Origin: Phymatolithon calcareum
Lineage: Eukaryota > Rhodophyta > Florideophyceae > Hapalidiales
Direction: 5' to 3'
NCBI GenBank assembly: GCA_977006965.1
Contig: OZ345384.1
Location: forward strand, 496,001-560,000
DNA: 64,000 nucleotides
Shown: positions 43,962 to 54,568 of the stretch, piece after piece
Numbering within the stretch: position 1 is the stretch's first letter
Layout: each line of letters begins with the position of its first letter
Translations under genes and position numbers: made by a program
Notes under the pieces: model-generated
Seen by the model: only the letters and a program-made list of their open reading frames with translations
What the model was told of the DNA's origin: nothing
Databases searched by the model: none

Positions 43962-44607
43962 TGTAACGCCCTCTCTGTTCTCACGTGGCTAAAGCCGGTC
44001 AACGGTCGTCAACATTGTTGGGTGTGAGATATCAAGCCGGTTTCCTGAAGGGTATCAAAACAAATGTTTATCAGTTCCCCTGGGCGACCCTAGAATGGGC
44101 GCCCACTCGCGCACTGTATCTACACTGTATCACCAGTGTCCGGTGCTCCGCTATGGACACATAAGCGGATACCTTCCGCTGTCTCAAGCACCATACCTAC
44201 ACAGTATCACCAGTGGCCGGTGCTCCCCTATGTACACATAAGTGGATACCTTCCGCTGTCTCACTTTGCTAACACAAGGGTCGCCTTTGCGAAGACCTTT
44301 TGCTATCTCCACAAGGCAACCGAATGGACGCCGATGCCAGCTGCGCTTGCTGTCCCCCGTAGCGCTGTCGGTCGTCTGCGCCACGACTACCTGTCGGGTG
44401 CTATACCTCTCGCTGCTTCGGTAATCCCTCTTTGCAAAACACTCATCATCTACACTGCCTTTCAGTTGCTTCTCTATATATACGGTAATAAAGGCAACAC
44501 CGCCGGAAAGAAAAACAACAAGCCGCGCGGTGAACTCGCCTCTCACCTTTGCCTCGTGCTGCACTCGATTCCGTCTATCTCATTCTGGACCGCCGTGAGG
44601 CGTTACA
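43962..44607 (+). repeat. Probable solo LTR, TGTAACGCC family
   Basis: Ends TGTAACGCC and GGCGTTACA resemble those of the 20384-21338 LTR (TGTAGCGCC...GGCGCTACA). A TATATATA box lies at about 44474. It contains a tandem duplication of a ~75-bp unit (about 44126-44200 and 44201-44275; shared GTATCACCAGTG, CGGATACCTTCCGCTGTCTC-like core). No clear target duplication was found. Confidence 0.5.
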
Positions 44608-45309
44608 GAAGTTTACACACACCAGTGCCCTCCTGTATACATTCTCAAACACTTAAGCGCGACTGCAACTGCGATAGTTACAGAATACACATTTGAGCTT
44701 TTACATAAATCCTCACATATGCGCACGACGCCCTGAGAGACCATCTAATTCAAAATCGAGCAAACTCTGTCAGTGCTGGCCGTTTTGGTGTCGTGTTTCA
44801 TGTTACATCTCAGTTGACATCAATTTCCAATTTTATTTTTGTAAATTGTTTTTAAAAGTGCCAGGTGCAGCAGAAAAACTTTCGTTTGGTCTGATCCTGA
44901 TACACAGCGTTATTGGACGCTCCAGTCCCGTCATTAACGTGAAATTTGAAGCCGGTGTTTGGCCAAGTGTTCACTTAAGCGCAGATTGGCCATCCGCAAA
45001 GGTCCTCTGATCCTGTTTCGTATCATCTGACCAAATAGGACTCATTGGTTCTTTTTAGGGTATCTTTCCACATCGTGACAAGTGGCTAGGGCAATGGGCT
45101 AAAAACAGCAGGGAAACCCTAGATCACAAATCTAAATCAGGGCTCAATTGCAAGAACGATGTTGCACCATGGCCTCTCGCTGGAAAGCAATTTTCTCTAT
45201 CTGTCCTGATAAATATCAGCAGCCGGCAATTTTCGAGTCGCATAGACTTCTCGTAGTGTTTCAGAAGTCTATTTAAACTGACCTGACAGATATATCTAGT
45301 AGAGAACCA
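44608..45309. other. Intergenic, nothing recognised
   Basis: No supported gene or repeat. Confidence 0.4.
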
Positions 45310-45393
45310 AATGCGAAGCTGCTCTAGGGTCGGCGTGCGCCGGCGTTGAGGGCTTCTAAAATAAAAACCTACAATTCCCCCCCCCCCCCCCCA
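45310..45393 (+). repeat. F1-type 3' tail with C16-18 run
   Basis: GCGTTGAGGGCTTCTAAAAT, AAAAACCTACAATT and then an uninterrupted run of about 17 C. The clearest example of the F1 C-tail. Confidence 0.75.
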
Positions 45394-45532
45394 GTAGAGA
45401 ACCAACTGCAGTAACCCGACAAAACCGTGGTATCTAGAGTCAACCTTCTCTTTTGAAAGCATCCGCTTCGAAGAAGAGTCCTTACAATTTGTAGCACCGG
45501 AAAATTTTTCAATTTGACGAAATCTTCTCACA

Positions 45533-46155
45533 ATGTTGATATTTTAACTGCTCTCGACTTTTTGAATCCACCGGGGAATATCGGACACACTTCGGCGAAC
45601 GAGTTACAGACCGTGCGGAACATATTGGCGAAGGATCACAAAGAGCACTATAGAACGCTGCGAAGAGACATTGGAGCGAGCTCTCTGAGATGCTTTCCCA
45701 GGGTGCACAGTTCTTCTCAATAGCAAGGATAAGAGTGAGGCAAACGTTTTAAAAGAATTTCTATTGCGAAAGCAACAATCTAAGTTAAAACTGTCATTGA
45801 GTATGTTAGCTCTGAGTCGCCATGTGATCCCCGTTTGAGTGTGAAGATGTTCCAGATCCGCTTCGACCGCCACCGTTGGTACAAGGGCTGGATCAGAAAG
45901 TACGGCAGCGTTTCAGTTTTGACGCAGAAAGAGTTTGCCTGCCTCTTGATCGAGTCAGACGTGTACGAGGACAAACTGGCAGTAGTGCTATTCATGCAGG
46001 AAATACTAATCTCCAAACGGCACATCTCACATGCCGACATGCCGCGATTTGAGGCCATGTTTCGAGGCGGACATATCAAGGTGTACAAAGTTTGCGACCA
46101 TTTCGCGAAAATAGTGTTGTGCTACCTCGCGCGACAAGGATCAATAATGAAAAGC
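45533..46155 (+). pseudogene. Scrambled partial copy of the AlkD-like gene
   Basis: Two blocks of the neighbouring gene (46340-47866) occur here on the opposite strand and in swapped order. First comes the C-terminal end (about 45533-45690: DFLNPPGNIGHTSANELQ, TLRRDIGAS). Then follows the middle (about 45770-46143: KMFQIRFDRHRWYKGWIRKY, EDKLAVVLFMQEILISK, DMPRFEAMFRGGHIKVYKVC). The middle is far more similar to the gene than the C-terminal block is. One base is missing near 45835 (GTTTGAGTG against GTTCTGGGTG) and the copy ends after LARQGS. Not functional. Confidence 0.8.
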
Positions 46156-46339
46156 GAATGTTGAGTGTAAATGAAGCGCAACTCACATCTGCGTTCTGTT
46201 GACTTCAAGGAGCGAATGCAAGAAATGTGAGGCACAAATTTATTTTTAAGCTATTGTCAACCGCAACACAAGGACACATGCCCAGCGTTCTCTCAAGTTT
46301 TTGTACACAACGAAATTAGGCATGGTCTAACCTATGAGA

Positions 46340-47866
46340 TTATCTCCGACGACTTGCGACAACGTCTCGTCGCAGGGTTTTAAAATGCTCTTTCTGGTCC
46401 TTTGTCAATCTACTTGTCGCCTTCTGCAGAGCGTTCACCGAAGTATTCCCAATATTCTCCGGTCGATTTAAAAAGTCGATAACCGTCACTGCATCAACAT
46501 CACTGATACTTCTCAACGCCGTTCCAGCCGTACTCTTAGCCTCCTCCTCCGGTCTTGACATCAGATGTTTCACAGCCTCCAGGAGTCGTTCATGGAGTAA
46601 TACTTTCCCCGCCTGATTGGAAAGCGCGGAAAGTCCCGCACGTGCTTGCCATAAGTCGTCTGCCTTCGTCCACGTAAATAGTGTGTCCACCATCGTCTGT
46701 TGCATTTCTTGCGATCCTTGTCGCGCGAGGTAGCACAGCACCTTATCCGCGAAATGGTCGCAAACTTTGTACACCTTGATATGTCCGCCTCGAAACATGG
46801 CCTCAAATCGCGGCATGTCGGCATGTGAGATGTGCCGCTTAGAGATTAGTATTTCCTGCATGAATAGCACTGCTGCCAGTTTGTCCTCGTACACGTCTGA
46901 CTCGATCAAGAGGAAAGCAAACTCTTTCTGCGTCACAACTGAAACGCTGCCGTACTTTCTGATCCAGTCCTTGTACCAACTGTGGAGCTCGCAGCGGATC
47001 TGGAACATCTTCACACCCAGAACGGGGATAACATGGCGAATCAGAGCTGACATACTCGCTTTGTCCTCACTGTTACCCTTGCTCTTGAGATGGGTTTGAA
47101 ACGCGGCAACCATTTCAACATGATTGGGTGTCGCGTCTTGTGGAAGTTGCGCCTCCTCTGGGAAATCAGATCCCAACTCGAGATACTCGTTATGGTCAAA
47201 CTCCTTTCGCCGCGAGGTTGTGGCAATCTCGTCCCCGCTCACGCCGCGTTGGTACACCGGCGACGTTGTGGAGGATCGCTCTCGGATGTGTGGGTTCCGC
47301 AGATAGCTCTGAAATGGGGTGGCGGCTGTGGAGGTGACGGGTTCCTCCGGTTGCTGCTGCGATGTAGACAGCAAGTAAGTCTGTGCGCCCTGTCGCGACG
47401 GTGGTGAGAAATGCTGTTCGAGCGAATGTGTAGGGGAGACCTGTCGAAAGGGGGAGAGATACCCTTGGAAGATTGAAGGTCCTCCGATACCGGACGGGGG
47501 CATCGGGAACGATGGGGTAATCGGAGTGGACATTGTCGCGTGAGCCGTGCCAGAAGGGGCACCCGAGAGTATCACCGGAATGTCTTCTTGTTCCAGAGGG
47601 TGCGGTGGGAACGTCAATTCAGGGACTGGTGGGAATAGAAGCTTGCCCTCAATGCGAGGTAATTCAACAGTTGTGCTTGGTATGGGGTAGGAAGGCAAGG
47701 CAAATGTTTGAGTTGAAGACTCCATAACAATTGGGGGTGGTACTTGAGTAATCGGAGGTGCAGAAGCGGGCACGGTGGTCGTTGGGGGATGTACGGGTGT
47801 GATTTCGTCGTCGTCTTCTTCGGGGGGCTGCGCAGGCGGCTGTGAGCCCGCATTGTCATCGGACAT
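46340..47866 (-). CDS. AlkD-like HEAT-repeat protein (DNA alkylation repair family), 508 aa
   Basis: Intronless, ATG at 47866 and stop at 46340. Residues 1 to about 220 are Pro/Ser/Thr-rich and probably disordered. Residues about 265-460 are helical repeats of AlkD type (PF08713-like): DWIRKYGSV, YEDKLAAVLFMQEILISK (from Y326), a VCDHFADKVL segment (368-377) where AlkD proteins have W-x3-D, and FTWTKADDLWQARAGLSAL (W399, W406), matching the W-x-S-x-N-x-W-x-R-R-A stretch. AlkD is a DNA glycosylase that removes alkylated bases without flipping them. Here the first aromatic of the active cleft is not evident, so binding without catalysis is possible. The tail is basic (RRDVVASRRR). A broken copy lies just downstream. 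Probably a host gene, the best preserved in the window. Confidence 0.7.
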   Translation of the reverse strand: MSDDNAGSQPPAQPPEEDDDEITPVHPPTTTVPASAPPITQVPPPIVMESSTQTFALPSYPIPSTTVELPRIEGKLLFPPVPELTFPPHPLEQEDIPVILSGAPSGTAHATMSTPITPSFPMPPSGIGGPSIFQGYLSPFRQVSPTHSLEQHFSPPSRQGAQTYLLSTSQQQPEEPVTSTAATPFQSYLRNPHIRERSSTTSPVYQRGVSGDEIATTSRRKEFDHNEYLELGSDFPEEAQLPQDATPNHVEMVAAFQTHLKSKGNSEDKASMSALIRHVIPVLGVKMFQIRCELHSWYKDWIRKYGSVSVVTQKEFAFLLIESDVYEDKLAAVLFMQEILISKRHISHADMPRFEAMFRGGHIKVYKVCDHFADKVLCYLARQGSQEMQQTMVDTLFTWTKADDLWQARAGLSALSNQAGKVLLHERLLEAVKHLMSRPEEEAKSTAGTALRSISDVDAVTVIDFLNRPENIGNTSVNALQKATSRLTKDQKEHFKTLRRDVVASRRR

Positions 47867-48039
47867 GGTGCAGGTGGGGCAGGTGTGGATTGCGGTGACC
47901 GCGGACCTGGCTCAAGTACACCACGTAGCAATGTGGAGCAATGAGATAGATGTCTGGGCGGAGAGCTGAAGGTGCGGATCGACGAGCTGTTCTGCTGTAC
48001 AGAAGAGGACGCAATGTCTCGCAATGCCAATTGCCGGGG
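47867..48039. other. Upstream region of the AlkD-like gene
   Basis: GC-rich; no TATA-like or initiator sequence that I can defend. Any promoter of the minus-strand gene would lie here. Confidence 0.3.
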
Positions 48040-48560
48040 CAGTGGGTCGATTCCGTTGACAAGAATGCTGCATTAGGAAGCGCAGACTGCGAAATTGAGC
48101 TGGACGCTCGCAACTTTCCCAAGTCCACAATGTAGGGATGTACGGAAGGGATGGCGAACCTGGTAGGACTTCGAGCGTTGCTGAGCGGAAGAAGAGGAAG
48201 AGGTGTATAAGACTCGGTCGGTGGCGAGGAAGGTCAATGCCGTTAACAAGATTGTAGTCCAGGGCAGCGCAGAAACACACAGGGAGGTGTTGAGGTCTCC
48301 CAATGCCGACAACTGACAAAGCAAGGACGAGACGCGGTGCGGCGATAGATCTGGCGAGACGTCGAGATGTTGTCGCGGACGTAGAGACCAGCAGATCTTT
48401 GCTCGAAGAGGTCAATGTCGTTGAGATGATGGACTAGCGTAAGTGCTCTCAATGCAGACACGAGCAGTGTATTGATGAGCAGAAAGATGGACCGGCCCGG
48501 GGGTCGACGAAGCAGATGGGAGATCGCGGACAGAGCTAGTTGAGTACAGGACGGGGAAGA
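48040..48560. repeat. Diverged direct repeats of about 180 bp
   Basis: Segments starting GTCGATTCCGTTGACAAGAA (48049), GTCAATGCCGTTAACAAGAT (48232) and GTCAATGTCGTTGAGATGAT (48410) recur with period 183 and 178 bp. On the minus strand each would encode a similar NLVNGIDL-like segment, but in broken frames, so this may be a decayed repeat-protein gene. Confidence 0.4.
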
Positions 48561-50750
48561 CAAGAATTAGTAATTAAGGTAGAAATGAGTGGCGGAGAAA
48601 GATATTGCGATGATGCTGATTTCAGGATGTGCGGACCTTCAGTGCTGGAAGGAGTTTCAGAAACGTAGCGCCTGAGCAATGCGAGCGATAATGCGTCACG
48701 TGTTTTCGGGGACCACTGCAGATTGCAATTGCTCTCTGGAAGCGCGTTTTCGCGTGCAGATATCGACAGCCGTTTTTGTGAAATGCAATCCCGTCTGAAC
48801 AGCGTGATGCTGGTGAGCAGGACACCGTGGGTAGGCGCGGCTCGAGATCGAGTGGCTGGCGGATCTGTGAAGACTGTGAGATTCGCACGAGGGATGGCAG
48901 TGCGGGACAGTCCGGCTCTTGGAGACTGCTGAGAGCGTGGGCAGGGCACAACGTAGAGGTGCTGATACGATGACGGAAACACCCGATATTCCACTGCTGC
49001 GGAACATGTGCCGCGGAATACTTAAGCTTGCGATAGGGACTTGAGGAACTGATTAGACGATGATGGAGAATATGCGACCATGAAGGCAGGCATGGCTACA
49101 GCAGGTCTATATGGCGGAGTGGAGAAGTGTGTAAGCTTGGCGACCAACGCGGATGATGCAGTGCAGGGGGCGACGAGCGTGACGGGACGCGGTCGGCAAG
49201 GAGATCGCGAGGATGTAAGACACACGCGTAATACGTGTTCGCACCATGTGCAATGGTGAGATAGCGGGCTATTTATTGCATGATCAATCAATTGGTTAAC
49301 TTTTAATAAGTCACCTTCTGCGCACGTGGAAGCTAGTTCAGAAATCCTAATACGACTCCAGCCGGACAGACGAGGCAATTGCCTCGGGGCTCGATCTTAA
49401 AGTATCAGAGGGAGCTGCTGGGAGGACGAGTAGTTCTGGGCGGACAAGAGGAAACGGGGAGGGATCCGTAGAGATTCTCCAAATTTTGAACAATGAGAAC
49501 TTGCTCTAGAGTAACTTATGGCGTTAAATTAACGACTTCTGCAATAAAGAAAGAAAAAAAGATGAAACGGAGTCCAAGGCGCGGGTAGTGGCAAGGAAAA
49601 TGACTGTCGCGGAGGAGAGCGCAGCGCGCACAGTAAGCTGGGACGCATTGTAGACAACGAGTCCGTACGCCGTGGGTTGCACCGGCCTCGTGGGACGTTA
49701 AGATATTCTAGCGGAACTACTGCAGCAAGGAGCAGATCTGCAGAAGGGAATGCCGAAGTCTTTGAACGGTTGCGACGTCCGAAGGCGCACAAGAAAGGTG
49801 GACAGCACTGCACTCAATGCGCCAGTGGCAGAAGCTTTCATAACATCGCTAAGCAGCACGGATAGAAGATCCGTGAAGAAGTCTGTCTCGTACAGTACGT
49901 TTCCAAATAGAAGTAAGAATGACGGGATGAACGTTCTGGGTGCCGCAAGATTGCATGACAGAGTCCTTGCTGTCAGAAGGAGTAACAGCAAGGTTCCAGC
50001 GACTCGATGAGCAAGTGTCTCAGTGTGGCTGCGCAGTGAGACAAATGAAGAAGGGTAAGAACAAATGATCGCTGAAGCGCGGTATGTGGAAGGAAATGGC
50101 TTTACAGAGGAGTGCTGCCCTTGATGATTTTTTTAAATCGAGGAGGCCGGTCTGGTGCGTCCCTTCCGATTCATCGAAAGTAGGCGATGTGCGACAAGGG
50201 TTCAATCGCTGAATGCCACAGCGCTGCTTCTGCGCGACGTGACCTTCGTGAGGGCGGGATGCCGTACACAGGCCCGCCACGAAATTCGATGGGAGCGCTT
50301 ACATGTCTCACAGCCCACAAGAAGAACCCAGTCCGGCACGTTGGCAATGAGTTCGACATGGCGCTGTAGATGCGTCGATAGAGACCATGAGAGTCTCACT
50401 ATGAGAGAGTGAGTTCAGCCGTGTGGATGCACCGAGTTCTTGGCGATATGTTATTCAGATCGGGAGATCATTTCGACAAATACGAGATGGTGAGGCCATG
50501 TATGCAAGTATGGTTGTGGCCGGCCAATATAGCGTATTTAGCTGTTGTGTGTGTTCGGAGACCAGAGCGGGTGAGGCGCTGGACCCGCGCATGATCTACG
50601 AGTAAAATGGCGTCAGTGATCGGAAGCGGTCTTAGGAGATGCAAAGGTGCCAGCGAGGCTCCGAGGTATACGTGTCTTAATGCGTACACAGAAACGAGAC
50701 GGCTATAAATAGTTTTTTTCTACCTAGTTTTTATGGTAATGTTTATGAAA
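48561..50750. other. Intergenic, no supported gene
   Basis: About 2.2 kb of balanced base composition with several open frames under 120 codons on both strands, none with a recognisable motif. Confidence 0.4.
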
Positions 50751-50752
50751 TA

Positions 50753-52044
50753 CAGTCAACCCTCGATAACTGGATGGCTTCGGTCGGGGAGTCAAAAATT
50801 CAGATACCGAGGATATTCCAGGAGTGAATTCATATCATATCGCAAAGACTACACGTGTAGCTCAGCAGCCCATATGGCAGAGGCAGCCGAAGTGTAGTTG
50901 CGGCAATCGATGCCGACACACTGCGCGAATCTGAGAATCCAGGGAGCAGAGAAGCGGATGATGATGCGATAGTATAAATTTCAATAGTTGCAATTGTTGA
51001 CGGCATTAGGCTCGTGCAACTGTCCGGCCCGGAACTGCAACATCACTGGAAGATCATGGTGACACCGATGTATTAGTGTACATCTGCGTAACTGCTGCGC
51101 ATGCGTGCAGTATGAAAGTGCTTGAAGCGTGTATAAGGTTGGAGAATCTGACGAGCCGTCAGGTGGTATCACGATTTTGGAACCGCGGTCAGAGTTGGGA
51201 ATATGAACGCCATTGGCGGCGACAGACTGCACACAGAGGATGTAGAGGAGCTAGTCACACTGGATGATGCAACAATAAGCCCAGAAACGCCTGGAGCGCT
51301 TTTCGAAGTTGGCGACGGACCGACCGGAAAGTCACGAAAGTAGATGGAGGCTCCGCGGATAACAGAGATACAGAGGGGCTTGCACAGGCCCGATGTAGCA
51401 GGGATAACTGGTATTCGCATGCTAATTGCCGACATACTTGCTTACGCTGAAAACCCGGATTACAAAGAAGAGGTTGGTGATGCAATTGTAGAAATTCTCA
51501 CATTTGCAGTTGTGGATGGGGCAGCAAAAACTAGATTGGGGTTTCCATGACTTCAGAGGGCTACAGGAGCGCAAGTGCAGCTTTAAAGAGCTGGGTCGCT
51601 GATGACTTTATCCCCATTCGAAGATTATGTGGTAGCTAAAATCGTGTTCTACGGCATTCCCGGGATCGGGACTGCTACCACTATGGAGGGCTGAATGCTG
51701 GCGCAGTGTCAACAGTCCTCGTAAACGCGATCGGTAATAAGATGCGCGTACACTCGAGTACTCTTCCCCAGGTCTGACCGCCATGGAGATGGAGGGCTGT
51801 GCCTTACTACATTCTGTGGACAAGTGGTAACGTGCAGAATATGCTCCGTGGCATGTACTCAATATTTTATACATTTTTAAGATATGCGCCGTGCATCGGC
51901 AGTCAGGATATTCTACTAAGCGAGTGTTCTGAATATATTAAAATTTCGATAAATTTTGGGCTAAACGGTTTTCGTGGACGCACGCAATATTCTAAAAACC
52001 AAGGTTATATGCTTAACAAGGATCCAGTTATCGAGGGTTGACTG
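50753..52044 (+). mobile_element. Tigger/pogo-type DNA element, copy A
   Basis: Perfect-looking TIRs CAGTCAACCCTCGATAACTG (50753) and the reverse complement ending 52044, each flanked by TA (50751-50752, 52045-52046). CAGT...CCTCG ends are characteristic of Tigger/pogo (Tc1/mariner superfamily). The 1292-bp interior has only weak remains of a transposase C-terminus on the plus strand (LEACIRLENLTSRQVVSRFW; then, shifted, EDVEELVTLDDATI), so it is non-autonomous. It is nearly identical to copy B. Confidence 0.8.
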
Positions 52045-52046
52045 TA

Positions 52047-52724
52047 TATTGTCCCTGTGTAGCCCACTTGCTGTGCCCCACGTGGAACTAGGATGAGTAT
52101 CAACTAAAAGTTTTTCCACTTGATCGAAGATGATGTACTGTATTTTATAAATCTTGATATCATAGTCGATCATTACTGTATTATAAATACAGTATTCTAA
52201 ATTTAGTTGATATGATACAACCGTGAGATTGGTCGTACATCAATGCACATATTGGCCCGATTTATGTGCATTGTTGTCGGGTGAATATTGAACAGTCCAC
52301 ACGAGCAATTCTTTCTCTGAAATATTTTGGATTTTCTATTTTGTCGGTTATCGATATCAGCTGATATACAGTCGATCCTCGATTTTTGAATCTTCCATTT
52401 TTCAACATCTTCCATTTTTTGAATACAGAATGCCTGTCCCAAGTCGGTTTCGCAATAAATTTTAAAGAAAATAAAGGATTACTGAATAGTCGAATATAGA
52501 ATATCTAAACCGTTAGCTTAAAACCGAAAGGCTATTTTTTGATTATTTTTAGGCCTCTTATATTCAACGTCCACCATTGGGGATATTCCATGAGAGAAGT
52601 CCCTTCGGCAGCTTGGAGTATGTGAACAATTGCTCACTGGTGCTGTTCCGACTACAAATAACGGCTGGATTCCCGCTGTGGTACAGTACAGCTTCTTCAT
52701 AGTTGGCATATATTGTAATCGTAA
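52047..52724. other. Spacer between inverted Tigger copies
   Basis: AT-rich. A lone Tigger-like terminus (ACAGTCGATCCTCGA at about 52370) indicates an older, incomplete copy. Confidence 0.45.
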
Positions 52725-52832
52725 TTAAGTGGATTTATTGAGAAAGTACCATGTGTCTCAACGTGAGGAAAGTTGGCACCCTTCTTAGCACTCTATTACA
52801 CCCGAAATTTCGGTTCCTTAATCAGAATCATA
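52725..52832 (-). repeat. F4-type 3' tail copy
   Basis: GTGGATTTATTGAGAAAGT, CATGTGTCTCAACGTGAGGA and AATTTCGGTTCCTTAATCAG match 37850-37935. It stops at the TA flank of Tigger copy B. Confidence 0.65.
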
Positions 52833-52834
52833 TA

Positions 52835-54053
52835 CAGTCAACCCTCGATAACTGGATCCTTGTTAAGCATATAACCTTGGTTTTTAGAATATTGCGTGCG
52901 TCCACGAAAACCGTTTAGCCCAAAATTTATCGAAATTTTAATATATTCAGAACACTCGCTTAGTAGAATATCCTGACTGCCGATGCACGGCGCATATCTT
53001 AAAAATGTATAAAATATTGAGTACATGCCACGGAGCATATTCTGCACGTTACCACTTGTCCACAGAATGTAGTATGGCACAGCCCTCCATCTCCATGGCG
53101 GCCAGACCTGGGGAAGAGTACTCGAGTGTACGCGCATCTTATTACCGATCGCGTTTACGAGGACTGTTGACACTGCGCCAGCATTCAGCCCTCCATAGTG
53201 GTAGCAGTCCCGATCCCGGGAATGCCGTAGAACACGATTTTAGCTACCACATAATCTTCGAATGGGGATAAAGTCATCAGCGACCCAGCTCTTTAAAGCT
53301 GCACTTGCGCTCCTGTAGCCCTCTGAAGTCATGGAAACCCCAATCTAGTTTTTGCTGCCCCATCCACAACTGCAAATGTGAGAATTTCTACAATTGCATC
53401 ACCAACCTCTTCTTTGTAATCCGGGTTTTCAGCGTAAGCAAGTATGTCGGCAATTAGCATGCGAATACCAGTTATCCCTGCTACATCGGGCCTGTGCAAG
53501 CCCCTCTGTATCTCTGTTATCCACGGAGCCTCCATCTACTTTCGTGACTTTCCGGTCGGTCCGTCGCCATCTTCGAAAAGCGCTCCAGGCGTTTCTGGGC
53601 TTATTGTTGCATCATCCAGTGTGACTAGCTCCTCTACATCCTCTGTGTGCAGTCTGTCGCCGCCAATGGCGTTCATATTCCCAACTCTGACCGCGGTTCC
53701 AAAATCGTGATACCACCTGACGGCTCGTCAGATTCTCCAACCTTATACACGCTTCAAGCACTTTCATACTGTACGCATGCGCAGCAGTTACGCAGATGTA
53801 CACTAATACATCGGTGTCACCATGATCTTCCAGTGATGTTGCAGTTCCGGGCCGGACAGTTGCACGAGCCTAGTGCCGTCAACAATTGCAACTATTGACT
53901 TTTATACTATCGCATCACCATCCGCTTGCCACATGGGCTGCTGAGCTACACGTGTAGTCTTTGCGATATGATATGAATTCACTCCTGGAATATCCTCAAT
54001 ATCTGGGTTTCTGCCTCCCCGACAGAAGCCATCCAGTTATCGAGGGTTGACTG
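52835..54053 (-). mobile_element. Tigger/pogo-type DNA element, copy B
   Basis: Same TIRs, TA flanks (52833-52834, 54054-54055), inverted relative to copy A. It is 1219 bp and lacks about 75 bp that copy A has near 50877-50950; elsewhere differences are sparse, so the two copies are young or were copied from each other. Confidence 0.8.
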
Positions 54054-54133
54054 TAATCTTGAACTGTAATTTTTTAATTTCGCGATGATACCACTTCGAA
54101 ACTTAAAAAACCTCGATTTTTGATATCTGATAT

Positions 54134-54163
54134 CAGGGGAGTGTTATGGGGGGGAGTAACACG
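54134..54163 (+). repeat. Left 30-bp TIR of P-like element
   Basis: Starts CAGGGGAGTGTTATGG. Differs from the right TIR at one position (a G in a G-run against A). Outside it lies CTGATAT. Confidence 0.9.
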
Positions 54164-54568
54164 AACAGCTTATCATACCGGATTTGGTGTTATGGGATCA
54201 GGCCAAGTATATGAAACATGACGCGAGTAGTGTAAACGTATCATATAAAACTAGACCCAGTAGTTTTTTCAAGTTGTTTCTTGCACGTTCACTGCGAAAA
54301 CCCAATGTGGCGCGTCCTGAGGTTTCAGGAAAAGATTTGTGGGTAAAAATATATAAAAAAAAGAGGTCCTGGCGTCCTCGTTGTGCACTGCACAAAGTAT
54401 TGGCTGAGGTGTCTTGACAGCACGGCATGGTCATGATTCTTTCATTTGGCCTGAGCTGGAAAATTTTTGAACTTTCTCATGTACAGTGTTTTGTGTCGCT
54501 TGGTGTAAAGCAGGGGCGCTGAAGAGAAGAGGTGTGTAGTGGGTGTCGCATCTCGTACATTGTCGAGT

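Noticed and set aside
45376-45393. C-run as a mere sequencing or assembly gap artefact
   Set aside because: The same A-rich block plus C-run occurs at four other places with different flanks.
49529-50689. Cluster of 60-97 codon frames on both strands
   Set aside because: No motif, no consistent strand, no splice-site pairing that joins them.
51169-51435. 88-codon frames in the Tigger copies
   Set aside because: Present in both copies only because the copies are near-identical; no transposase motif in this orientation.
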